A stretch of 64,000 nucleotides of DNA from Martinezella tropici (GCF_003287875.1 NZ_QMKK01000054.1:372001-436000); one strand, 5' to 3'; shown: positions 25,938-35,276, counted from the first letter of the stretch. The notes: a model not told the origin generated them from the letters alone. Program-made: numbers and translations.

Positions 25938-27272
25938 ATGGACAAGATCACTCATCCCAATACCCCTGTTCTCGACAATTTCTGGATGCCGTTTACGGCA
26001 AACCGGCAGTTCAAGGCAGCGCCCCGGCTGCTCGCAGCCGCTGATGGCATGTATTACACCGATGTCGATGGCAACAAGGTGCTTGATGGGACGGCAGGCC
26101 TCTGGTGCGTCAACGCCGGCCACGGCCGCAGAAAGATCGCGCAGGCGGTCGAGCGCCAGCTTTCCACCATGGACTACGCGCCGACTTTCCAGATGGGCCA
26201 TCCGATCGCCTTCGATTTCGCCGCGAAGCTCGCCGCGCACGCACCGGGCGGCCCTGAGGCCGGCCTTGATCGCGTGTTCTTCACCGGCTCGGGTTCTGAA
26301 TCCGTCGACACTGCGCTCAAGATCGCCATCGCCTATCAGCGCGCGATTGGGCAGGGCACGCGCACGCGCATCATCGGTCGGGAAAAGGGTTATCACGGCG
26401 TGGGCTTCGGCGGCATCTCTGTCGGCGGCCTTGTCAATAACCGCCGTGTCTTCCCGCAGATCCCCGCCGATCACATGCGCCACACGCTGGACATCGAACG
26501 CAACGCCTTCAGCAAGGGTCTTCCGGCCCATGGTATCGAGCTTGCCGAGGATCTGGAGCGGCTGGTCGCGCTGCATGGCGCTGAAACAATCGCGGCCGTC
26601 ATCGTCGAGCCGATGTCCGGCTCCGCCGGCGTCGTCTTGCCGCCGAAAGGCTATCTGGAGCGCCTACGCGCCATCGCCGACAAATATGGTATCCTGTTGA
26701 TCTTTGATGAAGTGATCACCGGCTTCGGCCGCTTGGGCACGCCGTTTGCGACGGAATATTTCGGTGTCGTTCCCGATCTCGTCACGACTGCGAAAGGCAT
26801 CACCAACGGCACGATTCCGATGGGTGCCGTCTTTGCCAGCCGCAAGATCTATGATGGCCTCATGACCGGTCCGGAAAACCAGATCGAGCTCTTCCACGGC
26901 TATACTTATTCGGGGCATCCGGTTGCCTGTGCCGCCGGTCTTGCGGCCATGGAAATCTACGAGGAGGAAGGTCTGCTGACGCGCGCGAGCGAGCTCGCGG
27001 GCGAATGGCAGAGTGCGCTGCATTCGCTGAAAGGCCTTCCGCATGTCGTCGATATCCGCAATCTCGGCCTCGTCGGCGCCATCGAACTTGCGCCGCGCGA
27101 TGGTGCTCCCGGCACGCGCGCCTATGACGTCTTCGTCGATTGCTTCCAGAAGGGCCTGCTGATCCGTGTAACAGGCGATATCATCGCGCTCTCTCCGCCA
27201 CTGATCATCGAACGCGAACAGATCGAGACGATCGTCTCCATGCTTGGTGACGCGCTGAAGCGGGTGGCCTGA
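25938..27272 (+). CDS. Class III transaminase, omega-amino acid:pyruvate type
   Basis: A 444-residue PLP enzyme. It transfers an amino group from an omega-amino acid or amine to pyruvate. HPNTPVLDNFWMPFTANRQFK at the N-terminus and GLWCVNAGHGR match beta-alanine/omega-amino-acid:pyruvate transaminases. FTGSGSESVDTALK binds PLP phosphate, IFDEVITGFGRLG contains the PLP-ring Asp, and TTAKGITNG holds the Schiff-base Lys. The ATG at 25938 has GGAGG five bases upstream and replaces an ATG 12 bases earlier. The divergent PuuR-like regulator suggests polyamine or beta-alanine catabolism. Confidence 0.88.
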   Translation: MDKITHPNTPVLDNFWMPFTANRQFKAAPRLLAAADGMYYTDVDGNKVLDGTAGLWCVNAGHGRRKIAQAVERQLSTMDYAPTFQMGHPIAFDFAAKLAAHAPGGPEAGLDRVFFTGSGSESVDTALKIAIAYQRAIGQGTRTRIIGREKGYHGVGFGGISVGGLVNNRRVFPQIPADHMRHTLDIERNAFSKGLPAHGIELAEDLERLVALHGAETIAAVIVEPMSGSAGVVLPPKGYLERLRAIADKYGILLIFDEVITGFGRLGTPFATEYFGVVPDLVTTAKGITNGTIPMGAVFASRKIYDGLMTGPENQIELFHGYTYSGHPVACAAGLAAMEIYEEEGLLTRASELAGEWQSALHSLKGLPHVVDIRNLGLVGAIELAPRDGAPGTRAYDVFVDCFQKGLLIRVTGDIIALSPPLIIEREQIETIVSMLGDALKRVA

Positions 27273-27280
27273 TAATTCAC

Positions 27281-27317
27281 GATCCCTGGCCGGTACCATC
27301 TGCACCGGCCAGGGATC
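27281..27317 (+). terminator. Strong hairpin behind the transaminase
   Basis: GATCCCTGGCCGGT (27281-27294) and ACCGGCCAGGGATC (27304-27317) are perfect 14-base arms with a nine-base loop, starting 9 bp after the transaminase stop. There is no T-run, so it is either a Rho-assisted terminator or a stabilising hairpin. Confidence 0.7.
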
Positions 27318-28020
27318 ATCGGGCCGTTCGTGCAAGCGTCGGTGTGGCACGGGGATGCCGCATGACAGGTTACCGGCTGCCGGCGTCGTCAGCGCCACGG
27401 CCATCCTGTTCGAGGATGTGGGCACAAGGCTATGGAAACCTCGATCACCGCGGTGCAATAACGTTTGTTTTCGAACCCAGCGATCAAATGCCGAGGGCGA
27501 TACAAAGAGGAATGGAAGCGGGTTGTATAAGGCGCCGGGCCGGGGAGGAATATGGGTGAGGAGCGAGCGTACCTATCCGCGCTTCCGGTGTCGTTTTGGC
27601 GAAGCGATATCAGTTTGCCGGACAACAAAGCAGTGATGAAAGCCGAAAGCCTGTATCACTTGCCCACAGATACTTGCGCCGATTTCCGGCAACGCCATAG
27701 AGTATTTCCAACGGGTATGCGATCGCAGTACCGGCTCGTTGAGCTTAAAATCATCGTCTCGAATGGCTGGATCATGCCGCTCCACAGATGATGCGGCTGC
27801 TCTCACGATGGGTAAAGCCACAAGGTTTGTGATTCCTGGTGTCCAAAGAGCGGCAAATAACGCAACCGCGGGGTCCAATTATCGATAATAATAACGGATG
27901 ATGTTGCCATTATACATCTATCCTTTACATTTGTGCGGGCATCCATGTGGAGGAGCTCCGTCATCGCTTCACAAGCAACGGCGGCTTGGCAAGGAACGCT
28001 AACTAGAAGAGAGCAGACTA
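27318..28020. other. Intergenic region, no supported gene
   Basis: About 700 bases. The longest forward frame (27552-27791, 79 residues) has GGGAGG before its ATG but no recognisable domain, and an opposing frame overlaps it (27573-27878). Neither shows the codon bias of its neighbours. It could be degraded sequence or a regulatory RNA region. I call no gene. Confidence 0.4.
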
Positions 28021-28599
28021 ATGGCAAACTTTCTCGATAAATGGTCTTCGAAGAAGGCTGACAAGCCGAAGGCTGGCGCACGGAATGTTGTCGATACATT
28101 TCGTGCACGAGTAGCGGAACAGAAAGCATATCTGGAGGAGTATGAGCGCGATAGCTCCGGCTTCAAGAAGTGGCGCTCCACTTGGTTCCAGCGCGTGCCC
28201 GGCGGTTTCGGCGTGACGGTCGGTCGTGACTCCATCAATGCCGGTCACGGACTAAGCTATGTCGTCGTTGAATCGGTCAAGGACGTCTCCGAGTTCCTCG
28301 ACGATCTTGCTTATCATGCGGAAAATGATGTCGGCTTTCAGCAGGCACTTGAAAAGAACCGCCAGCGCCGCGTTGCACTTCTGAATGCTGCAAAGACGGG
28401 CGACAAGGCAGTTGCTTCCAAGGGCAAGGCAAAGGCCAAGCCTGCAGCGGCTAAGCCGGCTGCCAAGCCAGCCACAAGCAAGTCCGCACCGAAGACCACT
28501 CGGGCAAAGGCTGCTCCCGCAGCTGCCGCGCCGGCCGTTGCGGAAACGGCAAAGCCGAAGCGCGCTCGCAAGGCAAAGGCCGCGAGCGCCGCTGAATAA
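28021..28599 (+). CDS. Unknown protein with histone-H1-like basic tail
   Basis: A 192-residue protein I do not recognise as a named family. Residues 1-120 are mixed polar, with WRSTWFQRVPGGFGVTVGRD and a SEFLDDLAYHAENDVGF helix. From about residue 120 it becomes a Lys/Ala/Pro-rich tail with repeated KAKPAAAKPAAKP and KAKAASAAE units, like bacterial histone-H1-like or AlgP proteins that bind nucleic acid. The tail has almost no acidic residues. The gene is monocistronic, with a terminator directly after it. A DNA- or RNA-binding role is inferred from composition only. Confidence 0.75.
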   Translation: MANFLDKWSSKKADKPKAGARNVVDTFRARVAEQKAYLEEYERDSSGFKKWRSTWFQRVPGGFGVTVGRDSINAGHGLSYVVVESVKDVSEFLDDLAYHAENDVGFQQALEKNRQRRVALLNAAKTGDKAVASKGKAKAKPAAAKPAAKPATSKSAPKTTRAKAAPAAAAPAVAETAKPKRARKAKAASAAE

Positions 28600-28606
28600 G
28601 ATGACG

Positions 28607-28627
28607 AAGCCCGCTTCGAGCGGGCTT
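28607..28627 (+). terminator. Intrinsic-type terminator
   Basis: AAGCCCGC and GCGGGCTT are perfect 8-bp arms around a TTCGA loop, ending in TTT, eight bases after the stop of the basic-tail gene. This is a good factor-independent terminator candidate, though the T-run is short. Confidence 0.8.
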
Positions 28628-28653
28628 TGATCCTGCAGCTATCGATTGGCTTT

Positions 28654-28692
28654 GAAGCTTCCTGTTCGATCCACGGTCAAACAGGAAGCTTC
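28654..28692. repeat. Perfect 13-bp inverted repeat (second hairpin)
   Basis: GAAGCTTCCTGTT (28654-28666) and AACAGGAAGCTTC (28680-28692) are perfect 13-base arms with a 13-base loop, about 25 bp after the terminator at 28607. I see no coding gene in 28600-28912. It may be a second terminator or an inverted-repeat element. Confidence 0.6.
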
Positions 28693-28912
28693 GAAGTGTT
28701 GAGACCACCGCGGAACCTCGCATCATTCCGTATGCAAGGAGCAGCAAGACGAATTCAAAGCGGCCGATGTGACCGCCGTGATATGTCTTGATGTCCAAAA
28801 CCTAGCGATATCGCCGAACAACGACTGTGGCTGCATAATCGAAGGTGCAATCGCGGCGCATTGCCAGTGCTTTCGATGTTGTTCAACCGCTCTATAAGAG
28901 CTTTGTCTTTGC

Positions 28913-29851
28913 TCACCCGATTGCGCGGACATTACGGCGGATCGTTTGCGGCGGCTGGCCGAGTACGCGCAAGAAGGCGCGGCGCATGCGCTCGCGATCC
29001 GCAAAGCCCACTTCTATGGCGATTTCGTCCATCGAATGACCGCCTTCTTCGATCATCAACCGCGCCGCCTCTACCCGCATGTTCTCGATCGCCTTGGCGG
29101 GTGACTGGCCGGTTTCGCTGCGAAAAACGCGGTTGAATTGGCGGGGACTGAGCCTTGCCGCCTCCGCCAGCTCCTCGACGGACACGATCTTGCGCAGATT
29201 TCGTCCTGCGAAGTCGAGCGCGCGTTGAACACGATCCGATTTCGGCTCGAGTTCCAGGAGGGCCGAAAATTGCGACTGTCCGCCGGCGCGGCGGTGATAG
29301 ACCACGAGCTTCCGGGCAACCTCCCGGGCCAGTTCCTCGCCGTGATCCTTTTCGATCATCGCAAGGGCGAGATCGATGGTGGCCGTCATGCCAGCAGAGG
29401 TCCAGATCGACCCATCGATGATGAAGATCTTGTCTTCATCGACCTTCAGGGCAGGGAACCGATCTCGCAGCTCCCGAGCAAAAACCCAATGCGTCGTCGC
29501 ACGGCGGCCATCGAGCAGACCGCTCTCGGCCAAGGCAAAGGCGCCTGTGCAAGGAGCGGCGACGCGTCGGCAGGACTTTGCCGACCGACGGATATAATCG
29601 AGGATAGCCGGAGACATGGCCGAGACCTGCGTGGCGGCGCCGATGAAAAGAGAATCGAACGACGTGTCGCCAAAGGCTTCCGTTTCGACGCTGAACCCCG
29701 CGGATGAGCGCACAAGCCCTCCGCCCTCTGAAAGCAGCGTCACGCGATAGAGCTCTCTTTCCCTCGCCAGATTTGCGACCTCGAAGGCGGTCACTGCGGT
29801 GAAACCCATGACCTGGAAGCCAGGAAAGAGGAGAAATCCAATGGAATGCAT
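28913..29851 (-). CDS. GlxA-type AraC regulator with DJ-1/PfpI domain
   Basis: A 312-residue regulator. The N-terminal DJ-1/PfpI-like domain runs from SIGFLLFPGFQVMGFTAVTAFE, with VAAPCTGAFALAESGLLDGRRATTHW carrying the nucleophile-elbow-like Cys. The C-terminal AraC domain contains VSVEELAEAARLSPRQFNRVFRSETG and DEIAIEVGFADRERMRRAF. GlxA-family proteins are transcription activators that sense small metabolites. The start was set at the ATG at 29851, where the domain begins; about 50 further in-frame codons upstream look non-homologous. It diverges from the SDR gene, which it may control. Confidence 0.88.
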   Translation of the reverse strand: MHSIGFLLFPGFQVMGFTAVTAFEVANLARERELYRVTLLSEGGGLVRSSAGFSVETEAFGDTSFDSLFIGAATQVSAMSPAILDYIRRSAKSCRRVAAPCTGAFALAESGLLDGRRATTHWVFARELRDRFPALKVDEDKIFIIDGSIWTSAGMTATIDLALAMIEKDHGEELAREVARKLVVYHRRAGGQSQFSALLELEPKSDRVQRALDFAGRNLRKIVSVEELAEAARLSPRQFNRVFRSETGQSPAKAIENMRVEAARLMIEEGGHSMDEIAIEVGFADRERMRRAFLRVLGQPPQTIRRNVRAIG

Positions 29852-30059
29852 GGCGGCGCTCGCAGCTGGAAACGGTACCTGAGGCGCTTCTCGGACGGCA
29901 CGCCGTGCCGGATGCCTCGATCTGCTCTCGGAACTTGATCGCATATGCGCGCTCGCATGTCCGAAAACGTAGTGAATATGACATTTGGGACGCAAGCTTT
30001 CAAGACTATTGTTCCTTCATGCGGATTGAACCTCCCACCGCAGGAAAAGGACAGAAACG

Positions 30060-30857
30060 ATGACAAATTCATCCCTAGGAAAAGCATTGGTAACAGGTGC
30101 ATCGTCGGGCATCGGCGCGGTTTATGCGCATCGTCTTGCCAGACGCGGCTTCGACCTCATTCTGGTCGCGCGCAATGAAGAACGGCTTTCGGCAATCGCC
30201 GCTCAGCTTCGCGAGGAGACGGGCCGCAAGGTCGAGGTCATTGCCGCGGACCTGGGCTCGCAGAAGGATCTCAGCCGTGTCGAGCATGTGTTGAAGACGG
30301 ATGATGCGATCACGCTTCTCGTCAACAATGCCGGTTTCGGCGGGGCAGGATCCTTGCTGGAGTCGGACGTCGAAAGAATGCAGCAGATGATCGATCTCAA
30401 CGTCACGGCGCTGATGCGGCTCACCTATGCCGCCGCGCCGGGGTTCGTTAAGCGTGGTGGTGGCGCCATCATCAACATCGCGTCAATCGTTGCGATCGCG
30501 CCGGAGCTGCTGAACGGCGTCTATGGCGGTACGAAGGCTTTCGTTCTGGCGTTCAGCCAATCGCTGAAGCATGAGCTGGCGGATAAGAATGTTCGCATCC
30601 AGGCGGTTCTGCCCGGTGCGACCGCTACGGAATTCTGGGCTGTCGCCGGTGTTCCCGTCGAGCATCTGCCGTCCGAGATCGTAATGTCGACCGAGGACAT
30701 GGTCGACGCCGCGCTGGCCGGTTTTGATCAGGGAGAGCTGGCGACGATTCCCGCTCTCGAAAGCGTCGAACTGCAGAACGCCTATGAGGATGCGCGGCAG
30801 GCTCTGAAACCCAATTTGTCACGCTCCAGCGCCGCACCGCGCTACAAGGTGAAATAG
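30060..30857 (+). CDS. Short-chain dehydrogenase/reductase
   Basis: A 265-residue NAD(P)-dependent oxidoreductase of classical SDR build. The cofactor-binding TGASSGIGA lies at 13-21, NNAG near 91, the catalytic Ser in NIASIVAIAPELL, and the YxxxK pair in YGGTK. A C-terminal polar extension follows. An Arg after the second strand (VARNEER) favours NADP(H). A good AAAAGGA ribosome site precedes the start. The divergent GlxA-type regulator is probably its controller. The substrate is unknown. Confidence 0.88.
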   Translation: MTNSSLGKALVTGASSGIGAVYAHRLARRGFDLILVARNEERLSAIAAQLREETGRKVEVIAADLGSQKDLSRVEHVLKTDDAITLLVNNAGFGGAGSLLESDVERMQQMIDLNVTALMRLTYAAAPGFVKRGGGAIINIASIVAIAPELLNGVYGGTKAFVLAFSQSLKHELADKNVRIQAVLPGATATEFWAVAGVPVEHLPSEIVMSTEDMVDAALAGFDQGELATIPALESVELQNAYEDARQALKPNLSRSSAAPRYKVK

Positions 30858-31096
30858 TAAGATTATCGAAATGATGCCATGGCCGGCATCAAATCGCGGG
30901 TGCCGGTCATTCAAAAGCCACAAAACTAAAGAGGCTCAGGAATGCAGGGCGGATCGACGCGATCCTGACAGCCTCTGCTTGAGCTATTCGTTGACGCCAC
31001 TCGTGCGCCATGCCCATCCCGCTGCCAGCGGGTTCAATCACAGGACCTGATGAGAAGGTTCGCCACGACCAAAGCAGATCTGCGAGGTTCAATGCG

Positions 31097-32161
31097 ATGT
31101 ATTCCATCCACGACCGCATTCCCGTTTCCATCGTTATCGCCAACTATAATTACGCTCATTATTTGAGGCGCGCCATCGATAGCGCATTGGAACAGGACTA
31201 CGACAATGCCGAAGTCATCGTCGTCGATGACGCATCGACGGATGCGACAACCGATGTCATCGCCTCTTATGACTCACGGATTAAGACCTGCCTCAGAGAG
31301 GTGAATGGCGGACATGCCGCAGCATTCAACACAGGCTTCGCATCCAGTCGCGGCAAGATCGTGCTGTTTCTCGATGCGGATGATTATCTTTATCCGAATG
31401 CGGTGTCGGAGGTGGTCGAAGCCTGGGAAGAGAAGACTGCCCAGATGCAGTTCAGGCTGCATATCGTTGATGAGTACATGCAGGTGAAGGACGTGTTTCC
31501 ACCTGCGGAACTACCTTTCGATTCCGGTGACGTCACTCCGGAGCTTTTGCGAAAGGGGCGCTATCAGACGACCGTCACGAGCGGCCTGGCGTTCAGCCGC
31601 TCGGTTCTCGACAGGGTGATGCCCGTTCCGGAACGGGAATTTCGACAGGGCGCCGACGGATATCTGGCGACGGTTGCTCCCCTGCATGGCGAGGTGACAT
31701 CCATCGATGATTGTCTGGGTGCCTATCGTATCCACGGCGCCAATCATTCCGTCTTTGCAGAAAGGCTCGGCCGGCGTGCGCGCTGGCGCATACAGCATGA
31801 TTTTCGCCGGCTGGAGGCTTTGTCGGATCAGGCGGCGGAGATCGGCCTGGAAGTACCTCAAGATGCCGGTCTGCGCGATCCTGTGCATTTGGAGGAGCGT
31901 CTTGCATCGCTTTGTATCGACAGGGAACGACATCCTGTCGCCGAGGATTCCCGGCTCTCTCTCGGCGCCGCCGGAGCGGTCGCCAGCCTGAAGATGAATG
32001 CGTCCAGACGGCGCCGTGCGATGCTGGCCGCCTGGTTTCTGTCGGTCGGCATCCTTCCTCGCCATATGGCAAAAGCAATTCTTTCATGGAAACTCGTTGC
32101 CTCATCGAGGCCTCGGTTCCTCTTGCGCCTGTCGAAAACGATCCGGCACGCGGTGGGGTAG
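31097..32161 (+). CDS. Family 2 glycosyltransferase
   Basis: A 354-residue GT-A transferase. SIVIANYNYAHYLRRAIDSALEQ is the GT2 opening, with VIVVDDASTD the nucleotide-binding acid. NGGHAAAFNTG and FLDADDYLYP provide the DxD metal site near residue 93. The C-terminal 150 residues are basic, with a possible membrane-associated helix (AMLAAWFLSVGILP). The ATG at 31097 has GAGG nine bases upstream. It converges on the secreted GH5 enzyme. No polymerase or flippase genes flank it, so the glycan is unknown. Confidence 0.87.
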   Translation: MYSIHDRIPVSIVIANYNYAHYLRRAIDSALEQDYDNAEVIVVDDASTDATTDVIASYDSRIKTCLREVNGGHAAAFNTGFASSRGKIVLFLDADDYLYPNAVSEVVEAWEEKTAQMQFRLHIVDEYMQVKDVFPPAELPFDSGDVTPELLRKGRYQTTVTSGLAFSRSVLDRVMPVPEREFRQGADGYLATVAPLHGEVTSIDDCLGAYRIHGANHSVFAERLGRRARWRIQHDFRRLEALSDQAAEIGLEVPQDAGLRDPVHLEERLASLCIDRERHPVAEDSRLSLGAAGAVASLKMNASRRRRAMLAAWFLSVGILPRHMAKAILSWKLVASSRPRFLLRLSKTIRHAVG

Positions 32162-32194
32162 GGCGAATTCACCAGTGCGAATGACCGGACGGCC

Positions 32195-33460
32195 CTAGTC
32201 GGGCATGTCTGGTTTGCGCGAAGCTCCCATCAATGCGTCGATCACGCCCTGATGGTGGATGTTCCGGTCGAAACGGCTGTCGTTTGCCAGTTGCATCAAT
32301 CCCGCGAAGGCATGCTTGGCCGAAGGTTTTTTGCCCTCTCCGCGAAGATGGGCGACCAGGCGGCGGTAGTCTGCATTCGCCTTGATTTCGAGCGGGTTGC
32401 CCGCACCGATTTTCTTCAGGGGCCACCATGACCAGCCGATGCCGTTTTTCTCCTGCAGCGCCACGGCGCGGGCATACCAGTCATTGTTGTTTTCGCCGGA
32501 TTCGCCGTTCCAGAGCGGCATGTCATATTGCTCGCGCAGTTTCAGGAACGGTTCGATCGATTCCCGCGTCGTCGGCGTCCAGTATTTGTGAAAGCTGAGC
32601 GCCGTGTTGCGATCCTCGATCGGCAGCACGCCGGCATAATTATTGCCCCAGCAATTGCCCTCGATCACAAGCATATGGTTGGTATCGATCGCGCGGATCG
32701 CACGAATGGTGCGTATGTAGATGTCGCGCAGCGGCCGGTTTTCGGTTTCGCGGCAGCCGCCCTTGTCTTTCTTGTCCTGAAAGCCCCAATTCGGTTCGTT
32801 AAGCAGGTCATAACCCGCGATCGTCGATTCGTCCTTGTAGCGACGGGCGATCTCGCTCCAGAGCGCGATCATCATTGCCTGGTTCTCATCGCTGTGCCAG
32901 AGCGACGGCTTGTTCGGATTGCGATCGGAAATGGCGATGTCGTGACCCTGGCCGCCAGGTGCCGCATGCAGGTCGAGTATCAAGTACATGTCATGGGCTT
33001 TCAGCCAGCCGATCAGCGCATCAACCCGGCGAAAGCCCTCCTCGTTCCAGACAATGTTCTTGGACGTTTTCTTGCCGTGCCTATCCTTGATGAACAGGTT
33101 CCAATGCATCGGCAGGCGCACGCTGTTGAAGCCCCATTTGGCCATTGCGTCGATATCGGCTTTCGTCACGGCATTATCGAGCCAGGACCGATAGAATTGT
33201 TCAGTCCTTTTCTCGCCGATGATTTCGGAAATGCGGCGGCGAATGATGTGCTGCGCCTTCAGATTGGAAGGGCCCATCATGTAGCCTTCCTGCACCATCC
33301 ATCCTCCAAGGCCGAGGCCACGCAGGATGAGCCGATGGCCTTTGCCATCAACGATTTGCTGATGATCGGCGCGGACGAATCCCTCCGCATGCGCCGGCGG
33401 CGCATATGAGCCCAGGCAGATAATGAACAGGCTGGAGAGCAGCAGCAGAAAATGCCTCAT
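32195..33460 (-). CDS. Secreted glycoside hydrolase family 5
   Basis: A 421-residue exported glucanase-like enzyme. The signal peptide MRHFLLLLSSLFIICLG leads to AHAEG. GWMVQEGYM, FNSVRLPMHW and LILDLHAAPGGQ are GH5/exo-glucanase-like. The acid/base Glu is in YDLLNEPNWG (about 222) and the nucleophile Glu in LWNGESGEN (about 320). GAGG precedes the ATG at 33460. It is likely periplasmic or extracellular, acting on beta-glucans or the cell's own exopolysaccharide. The convergent GT2 gene could be part of the same glycan system, but this is only positional evidence. Confidence 0.87.
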   Translation of the reverse strand: MRHFLLLLSSLFIICLGSYAPPAHAEGFVRADHQQIVDGKGHRLILRGLGLGGWMVQEGYMMGPSNLKAQHIIRRRISEIIGEKRTEQFYRSWLDNAVTKADIDAMAKWGFNSVRLPMHWNLFIKDRHGKKTSKNIVWNEEGFRRVDALIGWLKAHDMYLILDLHAAPGGQGHDIAISDRNPNKPSLWHSDENQAMMIALWSEIARRYKDESTIAGYDLLNEPNWGFQDKKDKGGCRETENRPLRDIYIRTIRAIRAIDTNHMLVIEGNCWGNNYAGVLPIEDRNTALSFHKYWTPTTRESIEPFLKLREQYDMPLWNGESGENNNDWYARAVALQEKNGIGWSWWPLKKIGAGNPLEIKANADYRRLVAHLRGEGKKPSAKHAFAGLMQLANDSRFDRNIHHQGVIDALMGASRKPDMPD

Positions 33461-33537
33461 GAACCTCAACTCGCCCGAAAACTTTGGCGCCATGTGGGCA
33501 CGATACCGCGCAGGCGATTAAAATCTTGCGACGGAGC

Positions 33538-34020
33538 CTATGCCGGACGATCCAGCGGCGCACCGAAGATGATCTGCTGATAGGCTGCAAGCAGGGCAGG
33601 TTCCTCGATGGAGCCGTGATGATGAAGCTGCCGCCAGACGCCGTCGATCCTGACGAACCAGCGGGTTGTGCGAATGCGAAGTTCAATGCTCTCGCCGGCC
33701 GTGACGCAGGTTCCTTTCTCCCGGCCGACGAACAGGTGCCAATCATCGCCGCCCTGACTGGTGAAATCGTGGAATGTGACCCGGACCTTCGCCTTCCCGG
33801 TAAACAGCTTCTGATAACCGTCGCGGATCGACGGCCATCCGCGCCGGATGCCTCCGATCGGATTGTCCATGCTTGGCTTGTCGCCATCGGCCCAATTGGC
33901 GGTCAAGGCAGTCAGGTCGCCGGCATTGAAAGCGCGGTAGAAGCCGATAAGTGCGTCGAGGGCGCCGCCATTGTTCACCATGTCTTCGCTGCCGGTAATT
34001 TCAGTCAAAAGCTTTGCCAT
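33538..34020 (-). CDS. NTF2/SnoaL-like protein
   Basis: A 160-residue single-domain protein of the NTF2-like fold, with LDALIGFYRAFNAGDLTALTANWADGDKPSMDNP typical of SnoaL-like proteins and a later beta-rich VTFHDFTSQGGDDWHLFVGRE. The true start is the ATG at 34020, with GGAG eight bases upstream; the longer in-frame extension into the next gene is spurious. Such folds serve as ketosteroid-isomerase-like enzymes or ligand binders. It lies 17 bp behind the MFS gene, so the two are co-transcribed. Confidence 0.82.
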   Translation of the reverse strand: MAKLLTEITGSEDMVNNGGALDALIGFYRAFNAGDLTALTANWADGDKPSMDNPIGGIRRGWPSIRDGYQKLFTGKAKVRVTFHDFTSQGGDDWHLFVGREKGTCVTAGESIELRIRTTRWFVRIDGVWRQLHHHGSIEEPALLAAYQQIIFGAPLDRPA

Positions 34021-34037
34021 GTCATGTTCTCCTATTG

Positions 34038-35276
34038 TTATGCGTCGTGATCCCGGGCACTTCCCTGAGGAACTCGAACCAACACCGCGACGGCGAGGTC
34101 GATCGTCAAGGCGAGGACCATGGCGCCGGTTCCGATGAAGAAGAGCAGGTAATAGTTTCCGCCGGTTTGGGCGAAGACGAAGGAAAGTCCATAAGCCGCC
34201 GCCGCTTGGAATAGGGCAAAGAATACGGTTGCCAGGCTCCATGCGACCTTCTGCTGCGCCGGATGGTGCGGCAGCAATTCCGCGATCCTCCCGAGCATCA
34301 AGGGAACCGTGCCGGTCACGAATGCCCCGACGATCAGGCTCGATGCGATGAGCCATGCCTGTCCGAGACCAAGGGCGGGAATGACGACTGCGAAGGCTTC
34401 AAGCAGAAAGGCAAATCGCAGTGCTGCGGCGAAACCGGTGCGATCGGCCAGATGGCCGGCAAGGATCGGGCCGATGGTGGCGCCAAGGCCAAACAGCACC
34501 CAGTATTCCGCGCCAACCTGCAAGCCCTCTCCCAATCCGCGGGCAACGAAATCCACGAGGAAGATCATATGCGGAACCCAGCCGGCGGCATTCAGCGCAT
34601 ATTCGATGTAGAGCGCGCGTAGCGTCCAGCGTTTCGGGACATGCGTGGCATGGTGGCTTGCGGTGGTGTGACCGGCGATTTCGCGCGGCCATCCGGCCCA
34701 GGCAATGATCGTCAAAAGCAGCGACAGGGCGCCGATGCCGAGCCAGGTTTCGCGCAAGCCCTGTTGCAGCAGCAGGGGAACCAATGTGCCCGATAGTGCA
34801 ACGCCGGCGCCGATGCCCATGAAGATCACGCCGCTGGCAAGCCCTCGGCGAGACGGTACGATCAGCGGCAGGACGGTTGGCGCCGCGAGTACCATCAGGG
34901 CGCCACCGGCAAGGCCGGCTGCGAAACGCCATGCGAAGAACCATGGAAAGCTGACAGGGAAGGCGCAGGCAAAGAAGGCCGCCGTTGCGGCAAGCATCAT
35001 GATCCTGAGCGTCAGGACAGTGGAGGCGCGTGCGGCGATTGTCCGCCCGAGCAATGCGCCGACCAGATAACCGGAAAGATTTGCGGCACCGAGATAGGCG
35101 GCTGCCGGGGCTTCGAACCAATTGTTATCGACGATGGCAGGCAGAAGCGGCGTATAGGCGAAGCGGGCAAGGCCGATGCCGATCAGGCAGGCACAGAATG
35201 CCGACAGGATGGCACGCCATGCCATCCGGGCATCATAATGGTTCCGGTCGGTTTCGTGCGTGGCAGCGTCGATCAT
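34038..35276 (-). CDS. MFS transporter, YbfB/YjiJ family
   Basis: A 412-residue inner-membrane transporter with 12 predicted helices. The first helix carries GIGLARFAYTPLLPAI, the YbfB/YjiJ hallmark. The segment after helix 4 reads APTVLPLIVPSRRGLASGVIFMGIGAGVALSG. The second half opens with ALYIEYALNAAGWVPHMIFLVDFVARGLG. The start is at 35276 behind GAGAGAG. It is divergent from the LysR regulator, across a region with a dyad. The substrate is unknown; family members are often controlled by a neighbouring LysR. Confidence 0.88.
   Translation of the reverse strand: MIDAATHETDRNHYDARMAWRAILSAFCACLIGIGLARFAYTPLLPAIVDNNWFEAPAAAYLGAANLSGYLVGALLGRTIAARASTVLTLRIMMLAATAAFFACAFPVSFPWFFAWRFAAGLAGGALMVLAAPTVLPLIVPSRRGLASGVIFMGIGAGVALSGTLVPLLLQQGLRETWLGIGALSLLLTIIAWAGWPREIAGHTTASHHATHVPKRWTLRALYIEYALNAAGWVPHMIFLVDFVARGLGEGLQVGAEYWVLFGLGATIGPILAGHLADRTGFAAALRFAFLLEAFAVVIPALGLGQAWLIASSLIVGAFVTGTVPLMLGRIAELLPHHPAQQKVAWSLATVFFALFQAAAAYGLSFVFAQTGGNYYLLFFIGTGAMVLALTIDLAVAVLVRVPQGSARDHDA

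Noticed and set aside
27552-27878. Two overlapping frames of about 80-100 codons in the long intergenic region
   Set aside because: They overlap on opposite strands and have neither codon bias nor family similarity.
34021-34356. N-terminal extension of the NTF2-like gene
   Set aside because: It lies inside the MFS gene in another frame, and the true ATG at 34020 has a GGAG site.
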